From the NCBI GenBank assembly GCA_030522415.1, contig CM060124.1, positions 20,579,754 through 20,643,753 on the forward strand: a stretch of DNA of 64,000 bases, written 5' to 3'. The position numbers were made by a program, and so were the translations under genes. This stretch comes from Channallabes apus (taxonomy: Eukaryota > Chordata > Actinopteri > Siluriformes > Clariidae). Numbering within the stretch: the first letter of the stretch is position 1; each line of letters starts with the position of its first letter. Below the pieces are notes generated by a model that searched no databases, was not told the origin of the DNA, and worked only from the letters and a program-made list of their open reading frames with translations. Shown piece by piece: positions 31,126-43,500 of the stretch.

Positions 31126-33160
31126 TATACATTTTAGGAATATATTAACATTTGCAGACATCATTATATGTTGAATGGAACTTGTAAGCCTTTGAATGGT
31201 GTTAAAAATACTTGCAAAACAAGTATTGCAGCCATACATTGGAGGGAACTTCTGAGGTGGTCAGTGATTGATGGCACGGTCGGTCGGAGGGGGTTGTGAT
31301 CACACATCGGTCAAATATCTCTCCACTTGGAAGCAAAAACATGCAAGGGATTTCAGCATCTCGACGCACATACTAAGCTGTTTATAAAGTAGATACTGTT
31401 TGTTTTTTCATTTTGTAATTTTTCCCGTGTTTACTGTGTACTGTATGTATATTCATTTTTTAATGAATTACTGTAAATAAACTACACATTCCGTTACCAG
31501 AAATTACTTTTCTGTTTTTTGTGTGTGCTAAACTAAACTTCAGGGTCAAAGTAATATCGATTTTATTTGAAAAGTATTATATATTTACAATGCTGATAAG
31601 TTCAAGCTTAGATTCATATATAAACTGCTTCAAAGTCTTTCCACCCCGTGGCTGAAATCCGACAGACGGAGGGCTCAAGGGAGGTGTGTCTGTGTGTGTA
31701 TGTGTGCGCATGTGTATGTGTGTGTGTGCGCTTCAGCCTGTCCTTTTCTCAGCGGATTTTTCTGCTACCGCAGATCAGTTTATCAACTTGTAATATATAC
31801 ATTTTAGGAATATATTAACATGTGCAGACATTTATTTGAGGGTGCGCTTCCCCCTACGTAGAGCCTACACACACACACACACACACCTATCTATCTATCT
31901 ATCTATCTATCATATAAATACACATTTGAAATCTGCATCTACATTTTCTGTTACAAGTATTGAATTAGGTTCAGCTGAGACTCATGATCAATGGTGTTAG
32001 GGTACTTATGTAGTGATAATTAGTTTCAGCCAAATCATTAAAACTAACAATGGACTATGGCACTCTCTTGAGAGGGGATATGAAGGTGTTATTCATTTAT
32101 TTATTCTCTACAAGGGTGCGAACTACAATACAGACCAAACTAAAACTTTCTCTTACTACTATAAAAATTCTAAATATAAACAAACAAAATACAGCTTTTT
32201 TTCCCTCAGAGGTAAACGGAAAAGTGAAGTTGTTCAGCTGTTTACTGTCACTGCAGCTTCTTCAAAGTCTTCCCACTCCGTGACCACTGAAATCCGACAC
32301 GACACCACGTTAGGCTACGTCTTGACTCATTTGTATACCGACGGTGATTGGATGTTTCCCGAGGGCTCAGGGGAGTGTGTGTGTGTGTCTGTGTGTGTGT
32401 GTGTGTCTGTGTGTGCGTGCGCGCGCGTACTTCTTCTACTGTTCTAAAAACTCTAAATATAAACAAACAAAATACAGCTTTTTTTCAGAGGTAAACGGAA
32501 AAGTGAAGATGGTCAGTGTCACTATGCAGATGTTACACTCAGTGGAGTTACCGAAATCTTTGGTTTAGTCCTCATTGAGTTGCCACACATCATTTCCACA
32601 TTTCACTCGCTTTTATTACTCTTATGTGAGCATAAACAGTGAAACATTCCACAGGTTTATAATACACCGCGGCCAAGTGAACCACGTTCCCGTCGAACGA
32701 AACGAGGCACAATCGTGGTGTTTGCTTCGGTTATGACACACCATAGTTTATTGTCTGCTGTGGTAGATCTGATTATTTATTCAAACACAATAATAAAGCT
32801 TTATATCCTCAGGAGGGCTCAGTACATTGTTTTAGCGATAGTTTCACGGAAGCGAGTTCAGAACTAATCTAAAAAAAAAAAAAAACATCCAAAGCTTCAA
32901 ATAGAATGAACGAACTAATGAATTTTCTTAAAACGTTAGAAAATTAAGTAGAGCTAAATCCCTAAATCTCCTTATAAAATATCGCTGATTATCAATGCGA
33001 GAATGAATGGCGAATTGTCATATAGCGAGGGATAGGCTTCAGTGAAATTGATATAATTGATATATATGTAATTGATATACTGTATATACAGACGTGTGTG
33101 TGTCATTTTAATTTAAATGAACATTTTAATGCTTTCTGATACACTTATCAACTTATCCAC
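31126..33160. other. Intergenic with local duplications and microsatellites
   Basis: 31748-31830 duplicates the flanks of the Tc1 at 29485. 32162-32228 and 32447-32510 are copies of one segment (AAACAAACAAAATACAGCTT). 31630-31720 and 32265-32400 are another related pair (CCGTG, then CTGAAATCCGACA, then (TG)n). (CA)n(CTAT)n at 31869-31911. No gene is recognised. Confidence 0.6.
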
Positions 33161-34915
33161 ATACACTTATCAACACAAACTCTCCGTGCACGCACACACA
33201 ATCTCTAAAAAATTAATATTAACAATATACATATACAAATAAACAAATGTAGGTGTAATAAAAGTAGTCGTGATGTCAGTACTCGCCCAGCAAACCAGCC
33301 TTTTGCAGCGGCTTAAAACGTATGAATTATCTTCAAATATAAAAAAAAAAAAAAAGCGAAAAGACACTCGATTATTTTGCATAGGTTATTTGTTTAATTC
33401 AAAAAGTTCGTAAAAACACTTTAAAACGAGAGAAAATCTGTTAAAATCCTCGTTCGCCTTCTCAGCGTTAGGTTGCGAGTGACGTCATGATTTGAATCTG
33501 CGCGCCACCGGGGAAACATAGGGAAACTGACTTTCCCGGACCACCGGCTTTTAGATAAAGTCCTTCCATGCGCCATCTGGCGGATATTCAGTGAAGCACA
33601 ACACATTCATTTTAAATTCCCAAATGTTGCCTCCGGCAAGTCGCGGCACGCCGCGTGCTAAATTGTGGCCTCTCGCGGGAAAACGCGCAGTTTTAAAGGC
33701 GACATCTGTAATTTACAAATAAAATTGTCAGCTAGTACAATTAATTATCTGTCTAAACAACATTTAACCAATGTTTTCCTTTTTTTTTTACTCATTATTC
33801 TTGTACAGTTAATGTCAATAGCTCTGGTACTGGTTTTTCATGTTTGTTGTATAAAGTACATTACCATCAGTGTAGTAATTCATTTGAGACAAAATATTAT
33901 GACTTTTTATGACTTAAGCTCTACCTAATTGCAGCTGTTTTGCAAAATGTTAATTTGCCCCACCCGGTGGTCATTTCACGAATGCCTTCGAAATGCTACT
34001 GATTTATTTTGGCCGCTGTCGTTTTGCCACAGCGGTGAGCACAGCGGTAATAGGCATTCTGGTTGGCTACCTACTGTATGTCATAACCAAATAGTCCATA
34101 AGTACATTTTATTATATGTATGCTATTGATGTATTTAATTAATTTATTGGAAATTCATTCAAAATTGTATCTATAAAGAGACATGAGATTTAAACTAAGC
34201 TCATTATGCTTGTACAATTAATTATGCTTGTGACTTCAATTAATGATGTTTCTGCAGTAAATGCTTAATATTTTGTTTTGCCTTACTTTTACATTTAAAT
34301 GTAATATTCTTAACTGCTAAAACAAAATATATTTGCTAATGTACATCTAGGTATCTAAGTTTGCCTTAGAGCTCTAACATGCCTTACCTATTTTTGTGTT
34401 ATTTGTGTAGCAAAGGATCTGATAGTGCTGTTATTTACTCTCACATTTTACTATCATATTTAATGGGTAAAGTACATTTATACTGTGGCACAACAACCAC
34501 AAGTAATCTTTCTGTTTAGCCTACCTGCAATGGAAGCATTTGTTAGGCAAATATCACAGATGAATAATAACATATAACTTTTTTTTCACTGTGCCATTAT
34601 TCATTTAACAAAAAGTGCTCCTTTTATTCATTTAAGGATTTAAGAAGGTAAGTTGCCGCCAGGTGGTTTTAATCATCTGACACTTATTAATTGAGCAGCA
34701 GGTGTGCAGACCTCTATAAAAGCAGTTTTTGGAAGCTTGCTCTTCTGGAAAAACTTCATAACCTCACAGAACTGAAATGGTTTATTAAAGAAACTTCCTC
34801 CAAAATTATACGAGAGAATGATAAAGTCATACAGGAAATAATAAATTATTGCTGCTAAAGATGGATCTATAAGCTATTGAGTTGTGGGAGTACTTAGTAA
34901 TGCCCACATGATTTT
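33161..34915. other. Intergenic; CpG-rich block at 33440-33710
   Basis: 33600-33712 resembles the CpG-rich end of the inverted-repeat module (CGGCAAGTC, then AAGGCGACATCTGTA). It may be a diverged further copy of that end. A TGACGTCA CRE is at 33480-33487. The rest shows nothing recognisable. Confidence 0.4.
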
Positions 34916-35400
34916 TATTTTTAGGGCCCAAGCACTAGTGTGCACAGGGCCCTTTAGTTCTTTTAAGGATTATTAGCAGGATTAGCACTCTTCTAAAGAT
35001 TTATTCTTTCAATCATCTGGGGCCTTTTGGGGTGTCTTAACATACTTAAAAACGTATCAAAATCTGCACACGGGTTGAAATCTGTGGCCATTAGGAGATC
35101 AGTGTGGTGTGGCCCTGGGAAAGGCACACGCCCGTCACAGTGCCCCCTGGAAAATCTTGCTGTATAATTCATAGAGCCTTGCACGTATACTTATAAAACT
35201 CTTTATCCATTTAGATCTCATCAAGCAGAACAACTTTCGCGCTGCATGTCTTTAGGTCTAATCCACAGGAAGTACGTTATTTTGTTTGCAAAATGCATGT
35301 AATGAAATACTCCTCCTAGGAAATTGATATAATTGCCACCAAACCTGGCCAATATGATCTCATCATATTGACGGGGCAAAATTATGAACGGATATTTTAT

Positions 35401-35431
<31 letters not shown>

Positions 35432-35450
35432 AAAAATGTAATGTAAGGGG
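34916..35450. repeat. Fish GGGCCC-type dispersed repeat relic
   Basis: AGGGCCCAAGCACTAGTG with a nearby reverse GGGCCCTTTAG, then GTGCCCCCTGGAAAATCTT and ACCAAACCTGGCCAATATGA. Recognised as a family frequent in fish genomes; no ORF. Confidence 0.5.
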
Positions 35451-35562
35451 TTATATAACACTGTAATCAGTATCAATATGGGCTAGGTTCGACTTTCTGG
35501 AGGATAATTAAATAAATATTGGTCCAGTTTATATAAAACCAATAACAGCCTGGCTTTTTTTA

Positions 35563-35990
35563 GGGCAGTGGTGGCTCAATCGGTTAAGGCTGTGGGTTAT
35601 TGGGTTACTGATCGGAAGGTCGGGGGTTCGAACCCCAGCATCGGCAAGTTGCCACTGTTGAGCCCTTGAGCAAGGCCCTTAACCCTATCTGCTCCAGGGG
35701 CGCTGTAAGCTGGCTGACCCTAATTGGGATATGCGAAGAAGAAATTTCAGGGCAGTGGTGGCTCAATCGGTTAAGGCTGTGGGTTTCTGGGTTACTGATC
35801 GGAAGGTCGGGGGTTCGAACCCCACCATCGGCAAGTTGCCACTGTTGAGCCCTTGAGCAAGGCCCTTAACCCTATCTGCTCCAGGGGCGCTGTAAGCTGG
35901 CTGACCCTGCGCTCTGACCCCAGTTTCCTAATTGGGATATGCGAAGAAGAAATTTCGCTGTGCTGTAAAAAGTACATGTGACAATAATTG
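35563..35990 (+). mobile_element. tRNA-derived SINE, tandem dimer
   Basis: Two consecutive units (35563-35749, 35750-35990) each start GGGCAGTGGTGGCTCAATCG (A box) with a B box GGGGGTTCGAACCCC. They share the body GCCACTGTTGAGCCCTTGAG. The first lacks about 21 bp (the GCGCTCTGACCCCAGTTTCC segment) and the 3' tail. The second ends with CTGTGCTGTAAAAAGTACAT and TTATTCTTCTTC. Confidence 0.88.
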
Positions 35991-37300
35991 AATATTCTTA
36001 TTCTTCTTCTTCTCTTCTTTATTACACATAAACGGTAAATCAACAATTTCTCAAGGAAGAGATGCATGTATGAGTGACTCAACACAACATAAATGTGATG
36101 AAGACAATTCAATTTAAATTCAGAAAGAAAAAAAAATTTAAGTGTCCAAAAATTCTCCTGGGTTCCTTTTGGTATTTGAAGATGAGATGCAACTTTTTCA
36201 TGAAATGTAAAGGCCTTGTTTTCTACTACTACCAGGGTAGTGCATGTGTGTCAAATATCAGCTTACAGTAGCTGCAGTTGCAAAGAATCCCTCCAATAAG
36301 ACGGGTTGGTTTGGACTCCGCAGTGGAACTATCTTCAACAATTCACTGGGTCTGGCTTGCCATTGTTCACAACCATACAGACGATCGCGGATTCAGACAA
36401 AAGAAAAAGAACAAAGTTCATAGAAATGCGTTTTTTTTTTTTTACCCTTTAATCGACATTAATTGGATTTCCTCTTGAAAACAATGAACATTTTCCAAAT
36501 ATTTGCAAAAAACAAGAAGTTCTAAAAAAAAAAGTCTCTTTATTTGCAGAGCTAAGCACCATGTGGATTTTTTTTTCTTTGCTTACCCCTGTCAGAAAAT
36601 CAACATAGCGGCCTCCACTGGGCAATCATGGTACTGCACTAACCCTTAAAGGCACAGTGCAAAAATTAAGGGGGTTACATCTATATACTGTATATAGTAT
36701 AACATACAAGTATGCTGAGAAGATTAGCTGAATGTATTATAAAAAAAAGACTCGCATGTGCATTGAGACCGAACATATGAGACAATTACCCACAATTCCA
36801 CAGCGCGAGAGAGTGAAGAATGATGGGCTCAATTGTGATAACGTTACGCTCTGTGTCAAAACAAAAAGCGCATGCGTGCCACATTATTCTACATGATGCT
36901 CATCTTGCGGGACACTCGCAAATCGGGTTACTCGCAATCCAAGGTTCCACTGAATACTTTCCAATCTGTTAAAGTATAAAAAGTATAAATTGCATGAAAG
37001 GTTATTTTAGTTGTTGATCGATTATGAAACAGAGACAGTTCTTACTGTAAGACAGTGGATCATACTGTTGCATATCACTAAGTTACTCATATTTTTTCAA
37101 AAATTTATCTAAAAACCCTGTTCTGTCCCTAGGGTATGAGAGATAAACAAGATATTTAAGGAGGTATAATCACTACCTGGAAAGTCTAAATGGGACATGT
37201 GGGAAAATCCATACATTTAGCTTTTACTTACTTTTGCGTTGTTAACTTATTGCACAGACTTGGGTGTCTTTATGGAAGATCTACATCCCCATCCAAGTTA
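35991..37300. other. Intergenic upstream of mx; Tigger-like end fragment
   Basis: 36923-36952 carries an inverted terminal repeat (CAATCCAAGGTTCCACTG) of the same kind as the element at 40003-40821, truncated on its left. No gene is seen. Confidence 0.6.
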
Positions 37301-37320
37301 GTGAGTGTGAGTGCATGTGT

Positions 37321-37394
37321 CACTTTCAGTTTATTCACATCTGGGTGTGTGTGTCTGCATATATAGAGAGCCACTCGGATCAATTTCAGTTTAT
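37321..37394 (+). promoter_or_regulatory. mx promoter: ISRE-like motifs and TATA
   Basis: CACTTTCAGTTT (37321-37332) and AATTTCAGTTT (37382-37392) are reverse-strand ISRE cores (AAACTGAAA) bound by IRFs and ISGF3. A TATA-like CATATATAG (37359-37367) lies between them, about 70 bp before the first splice donor. The arrangement matches interferon-inducible Mx genes. The exact start is not determined. Confidence 0.7.
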
Positions 37395-37433
37395 TCCCAT
37401 CCTTTGGGTAATCAGGTTACTGTACACAATTGG
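37395..37433 (+). other. mx: mx exon 1 (5' UTR)
   Basis: A non-coding exon ends at 37433 before the donor G|GTAAGT. The start is approximate, set from TATA spacing. Confidence 0.6.
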
Positions 37434-37540
37434 GTAAGTAAAATACCTTTATTTCTATGACATGATCGATAAAACTTACTTTTTTAAAATGTTAAAGGAA
37501 AGATACGATAGTTATACATGTAATTTTTCTTTTTCCCAAG

Positions 37541-40500
37541 ATGATGGAGAGTGAACAAAGTAGTTATGAGAACATTCCGAATGCTGGTGAAAGCAGGTCA
37601 GTAAAATGTGATTAAGCAGCCTTGAACATGTGTGATTTTTTTAAAATGTAAAAATGTATGTCTTTTTTTTATTCACAGTAAACAAACGGAAGGGGTGTTC
37701 CACAGTCATTTGGATGAGAAGGTTCGTCCTTTTATTGATCTAATCGACTCTTTGAGGCTGATTGGTATTGAAGAAGATTTGGCTTTGCCAACTATAGCTG
37801 TAATTGGAGATCAGAGTTCTGGAAAAAGCTCTGTGTTGGAAGCACTATCTGGAGTAGCACTGCCCCGAGGGAGTGGTTAGTTGTTTTCCTATTTCTCTTA
37901 AATAAATTACATTACATATACAGTATTACCATTCGTTAAGTTTGATTCATTTGCTTTTTATAGCATTCTTCAGTTCCGTGCAACAGTGGTCTTACTTCTT
38001 TGTCTGACTGACTTTAGGAGAAGAAGGAAAACCTGTGGTATAACATACTTTTTAACTTTAGGTATTGTTACGAGGTGTCCACTGGAGCTGAAGCTGAGGA
38101 AGATTAAATGTGGTGTTCAATGGCAAGCTGTAATATCTTATGGAGAAGAGTTTATTGAGTTTGATGACCCATCACTGGTTGAGGGTTACGTGGAGGCAGG
38201 TTGGTAAAATTCCTGAAAATATCATAATAACCAGATAAAGACAAACATTAAATCCTTTCTTATGCTTCTAAAAAGAGAATATTGGTGCTACAGTAGGTTC
38301 TGATTTAGAATATTATTCCAGTGCTAATGTATATTAACAAAGACTTGTCCATTAGCCAAACATTTCTACCCTAACAAGTTCTGTGAAGCTCATTATTATA
38401 AATCATTTGAGTTTATAAAGCTTCAACGAGACTATATGTACATTTTTAATAATACTTACATCTTTCTAATAGCCCAGAATGAGCTGGCTGGAGAAGGTGT
38501 TGGAATTTGTGATGAACTCATCACTTTGGAGATCATGGCTCATGATGTGTGTGACCTCACACTGATCGATCTTCCTGGGATTGCCCGGGTTCCTGTAAAA
38601 GGTCAACCAGAGGACATTGGATATCAGGTTAGTGTAAATTGTAAATAGACCCTTTTTTAATACTTACTCTTTTAATTGAATTTAATTGCAATATTGCTTG
38701 TCTTATTGTTGTCTAGATCAAAAATGTCATACGTAAATATATAGTGAAGGATCAAACTATAAATTTAGTTGTGGTGCCGTGTAATGTTGACATAGCAACA
38801 ACAGAAGCTCTGAAAATGGCACAGGAAGTGGATCCTGAAGGGAAAAGGACATTAGGTAAAACTCTCTAATTAACAAAAATTATTATTCTTATACAATATA
38901 TTTTTATAGTTTTGTGAAGCTGCTTTGAGACAATGACCATTGTTAAAAGCGCTATATAAATAAAATTGAATTGAATTGAATACAAGAATTACATCATTAT
39001 TCTTAATATTATTAATGTATTTTGTTTGTTGGTTTGTTTGTTCTAACAGCTATTCTTACCAAGCCAGACCTTATAGACAGGGGAACAGAGAAAAACATCT
39101 TGGAAATAGTACGAAATCAGGTGATCCCTTTAAGTAAAGGATACGTCATTGTGAAGTGCCGAGGCCAAAAGCAAATTGATGACAAGATCTCTCTGGCTGA
39201 GGCCACTCAAGTAGAGAGAGAATTCTTCAGACGTCATGAATTCTTCAGGTATGAACAACTAATTAATTTGACTCAATTGAGGTGACTGGAAACTTACTAT
39301 ATTTTTTGTACTGCCAGTTGCCTATTAAATGAAGAGAAAGCAACTATTCAGTGCCTTGCCACCAAACTGACTCAAGACCTGGTAGATCACATCAAAGTAT
39401 GTTTCTACTCTTTTTACACAAATTCGTATGATTAGGTTTCAGTATAAGTGAGAATAGTTTAACATTGTTTAAAAAAATATCAGTAAAAACAATAACAAAT
39501 CTTTCCTGGAAATGTTGAGAAGTTTCTAGATGAATGTTCAGAAGTTTACTAGATGAATTAAATGCATTTAGTTTTTCTATGTGTTTGCTTTAGAAAGCGT
39601 TACCTTTGATCTCAGAGGAGATTAAAAAGCAGCTGTGGAGCTTGAGAAAAGAGCTGAATCATTGTGAAACTGGCCCACCACTGGACCCGCAGAAGAAAAA
39701 GATTTTTTTTATAGATGTGTGTATCATTTCTTAAAATAAATCCTATAAACGTATACTACTCAGCCTATATCTTGTTCATGATTGCTTGTTCTTTCAGATC
39801 TTGACAAAGTTCAATGATAAGATCACCCGCTTGGCATCTGGCGAAGTGGTCAACAACGACAACTTGTTTGTACTGCTTCGTTCTGAGTTCAAAAAATGGA
39901 ATGATCATCTTGACAGTACAAAGGCATCATGTGAGTATACAGTACATATTCAGAAAAAAAAAGCTCCAAAATCTATTATTGAATGAACAAGAGGAACAAG
40001 TACAGTGGAACCTTGGATCGCGAGTAACCCTGTTTGCGAGTCTTCCAGAAGACGAGCCAAAAAATTTTTTACTTAAAAAAAGCGCAAGTCTTGATACACA
40101 AGTACCAAGTGTCATGTAGCACACATCCGTTTCTTGTTTTGACGCCGAGCGTCACGTGATCACAACTGAGCAAATGGTTATTCTCTCTCGTGCACGCTTC
40201 GGAATTGTGTAATCGTCTCCCATGCTCCCATGTCCCATGCGTCACTTGTATAGTCAACATCCATGCGCACATGTCACTCGTATAGTCAACATCCATGCGC
40301 GCATCCATGTACTGTTTATTATAACACTGTGACAATGTGTGTGCATATATAGCATCTTTTATTTTGTGTTTGTATGTGTGTATGACGACTTCAAACTGGT
40401 GTGTATCTGAATGTGTGAAATTCTTCCTACACTGCAGCAGCCTTTCCTAACCCCCTTTGTCTGCTAACTAGTGTGTGTGTGAGTGCGCTTGTTTGGTTGG

Positions 40501-43500
40501 TGACTCTCTATTGGTAAACTGGTGTGTGCACACGCCAGTGTGTGTGAAAGTCGTCCTACTCAGCAGCCTCCTTCCACCCTTCCTCCTCTCCTCTCTCTGG
40601 TCTCAATCACTAGAGCCACGATTCTTTTCAAAGATAAAGTGCAGGTAAATTGGTTTTATTTTTATTTATATTTTGTATTAATTATTTTTATATGAAGATT
40701 TTTGGGTTGTGGAAGAAATTGTTGAAGCATCCATTATTTCTTATGGGGGAAATTCGCTTTGTGTTTTAATATACAAGCATGCTTCTGGAATGAAGTATGC
40801 TCGCAATCCAAGGTTCCACTGTATTTCTAATGAACTTAAGCTAGGATTGGCCTCAAGCTGTTTGAATAAGCCTTGTGGAAACTCTGCAACTGATGGGGAA
40901 GTTGAATTTTGGTAAAATTTTCAACACAAAACAGTCCACAGCACGGTCCAGGAGGTGATGAAAGAATATGATCTGAAGCATAGAGGACGAGAGTTGCCTG
41001 GTTTCAGTGACTACAAGGTATTTGAGATGGTGGTGCAGAAGCTTGTGAGCCAGCTAACAATGCCAGCCATTGTCACACTCAGAGGCATCAGAGGTAGGTT
41101 TTAACCTTCCCAAATTTTATTCATTTCTAAGTTTAGTAGACCAATAGTAACTCAATTTAAATGTGTTTATTTATCAGCATTCATCTGAAAGATACAGGAA
41201 ACATTGAGAATATCACCCACAAAAAATGGAATGGCAATTAATTGCCAAGAACAGTCATCATTCTTGCTTTTTGCAATTTTACAACATGCAAATTTTGTTC
41301 TACTAAAAAAACAATTTATTAATAATAATAATAATCTCTCACTACTCTCATACCGCTTTATCCTGTATTCAGGGTCGTAGGGACCTGGAGCCTATCCCAG
41401 GAGGTTTAGGGCATGAGGCAGAGTGGACAGGGTGCCAATCCATCGCAGGGCACACACACATACACACACTCGAGGCAATTTGGGAACGCCAATTAGCCTA
41501 ACCTGCATATCTTTGGACTGTGGAAGGAAACCGGAGTACCCGGAGGAAACCCACCAAGCACAACGAGGACATGCAAACTCCATGCACACAGAGATGGGAA
41601 TCAAACCCGGACCCTGGAGGTGCAAGGCGACAGTGCTAACCACTACACCACCGTGCCACCATAATAATAAATCAGTCGCTTTTACCAAATTATGGATTTG
41701 TCATACAGTGGCTTGCATGTTACAGCCTGCAAGTAATGTGAATGAAAAGGAAATTCATCTTTAAAGCTGTTTTGTGGTGCGGTATGGAGAGCCGCACCAC
41801 GAGATGTTGTAATGATTATAAAAGCCCTGACGCAAGGCTTTAGATGGGGACAGTGAAACAAAACGTATATCTTCTCTGGGCTTATGCCCTTACCGAGGAT
41901 TTATTGGAGAGAGAGAGTGTTTTTAATTTGTGTTTAGCACTATTATAACTAAGAGCACACGCTAAACTAAGGTGTGTCGCTCTCTCTTTCTCTCTCTTAC
42001 TTGCCAGCGTTTTAGGGAGACAGAGGCTGGGTCTTTGCCTCTCTCCCTCTCTTAAACACACATCTTTCTTTTTCTTCTTTTTTTGTCTTTGGCCCTGATA
42101 CCTTACAGGTGCTACCTAAACGATCACACGAAGTGCCGAGGTATCAGGACCTTTATATAAACACGCCTAGCAACTGCGTTTCTGTTCAGAACTCTGCGTG
42201 GTAGCAGCCTATTGATCTGCCTGTTCTAAACAGTTTATGCACGGCTCTGCCCCTCGCGCAACCCATGTCATTACAGTAACACCCCTCACACACACCTCTA
42301 CAGATGGCTTCCAACGTCAGAGAGTCAATCTGGACCCTGCGAAACTCTATGATGGGTTCGGGTGTATGGGGGAGAATATGGTGCGAGGTGGTAACCGGCT
42401 TGGTACGGGCCTACGACGGGGTTTTACCTCCCAGTAGCCCTGAGGGGCAGTAGTCAGGGGTACTGGGGAAGGAGGCGCTGGAACTGGAGGTTGGAGGCTT
42501 GCTGTGCCATGGGCATCGCTTGCCCTCTGGGTGCCCCGTGATGGGATGGGATATGAAGACTCAGCCTCTGTCTCCATGAGCGGAGGTGAGGGTTTACGAC
42601 TATAGCTGGTGGAGCGACTGGCTAGGCACTTGGAGTGGCTTTTGTTGGATGGAGGAGATGTTCCCCGTCTAGAGCTGCCAGAACATCCGACCTAACCCTC
42701 ACGAAGGCGGTTATCCACCCGGATGGCTAGCCTATTAAACTTCTCAGAATCCTGACGAGGATCATGTATGGCTAGCTCATCCTTCAGCCACTCGGAGAGC
42801 CCGTGAACATACGCCACCATAAGGGCTGCATTATTCCACTCTGAAATGGCAGCCAGGGTACGAAACTCAACTGTATAGTCCGCAACGCATCGCCTTTCTT
42901 GACGAATGATGGGCGACACTACACTACTCTGCGTATGCGGATGGTCAAATGTGGCCCTAAGTGCCTCAACGAAGGCACTTAGGGTGGCGTGTTCAGTGGC
43001 TCACAGCAGTAGCCCACTCTAATGCTCTGCCTGTAAGCAGAGACACTATAAATGTAACCTTCGCCTAGTCTGATGGAAATTGGGAGGGTTGCAGCTTGAA
43101 TTTCAGTGAGCACTGCAGGATGAAGGCACTGCTCCTCTCTGGCTCGCCCGCATACGCTTGTGGAGGTGGTAGTTGAGTTTCGGTCATCAGATGGAGTAGT
43201 TGAGCCACTGATCCAGGGGCCAGATGAAAACCCGGAAGTGGCTTGTTATTAATCCCACGCATCTCAGAAATTAAAACAGTCAGGGCTTCCTTATGTTTAT
43301 CAAACACTCTCGCTTGACCCTCAACTATTTCCTGCACCCTCTACAGGCCCGAAGGCTCTTCAGATGGTGTGATCATTCAGTTATGTGGTGCGATATGGAC
43401 AGCCGCACCACGAGATAATGATATAATGATTATAAAAGCCCTGACACAGGGCTTTAGATGGGGTCAATGAAATAGAAGTACGTGAGAGTGCTTATGACAC

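Noticed and set aside
33515..33540. Possible ISRE (GAAACATAGGGAAAC)
   Set aside because: Spacing between the GAAA cores is too wide for an ISRE, and no interferon-type gene starts here.
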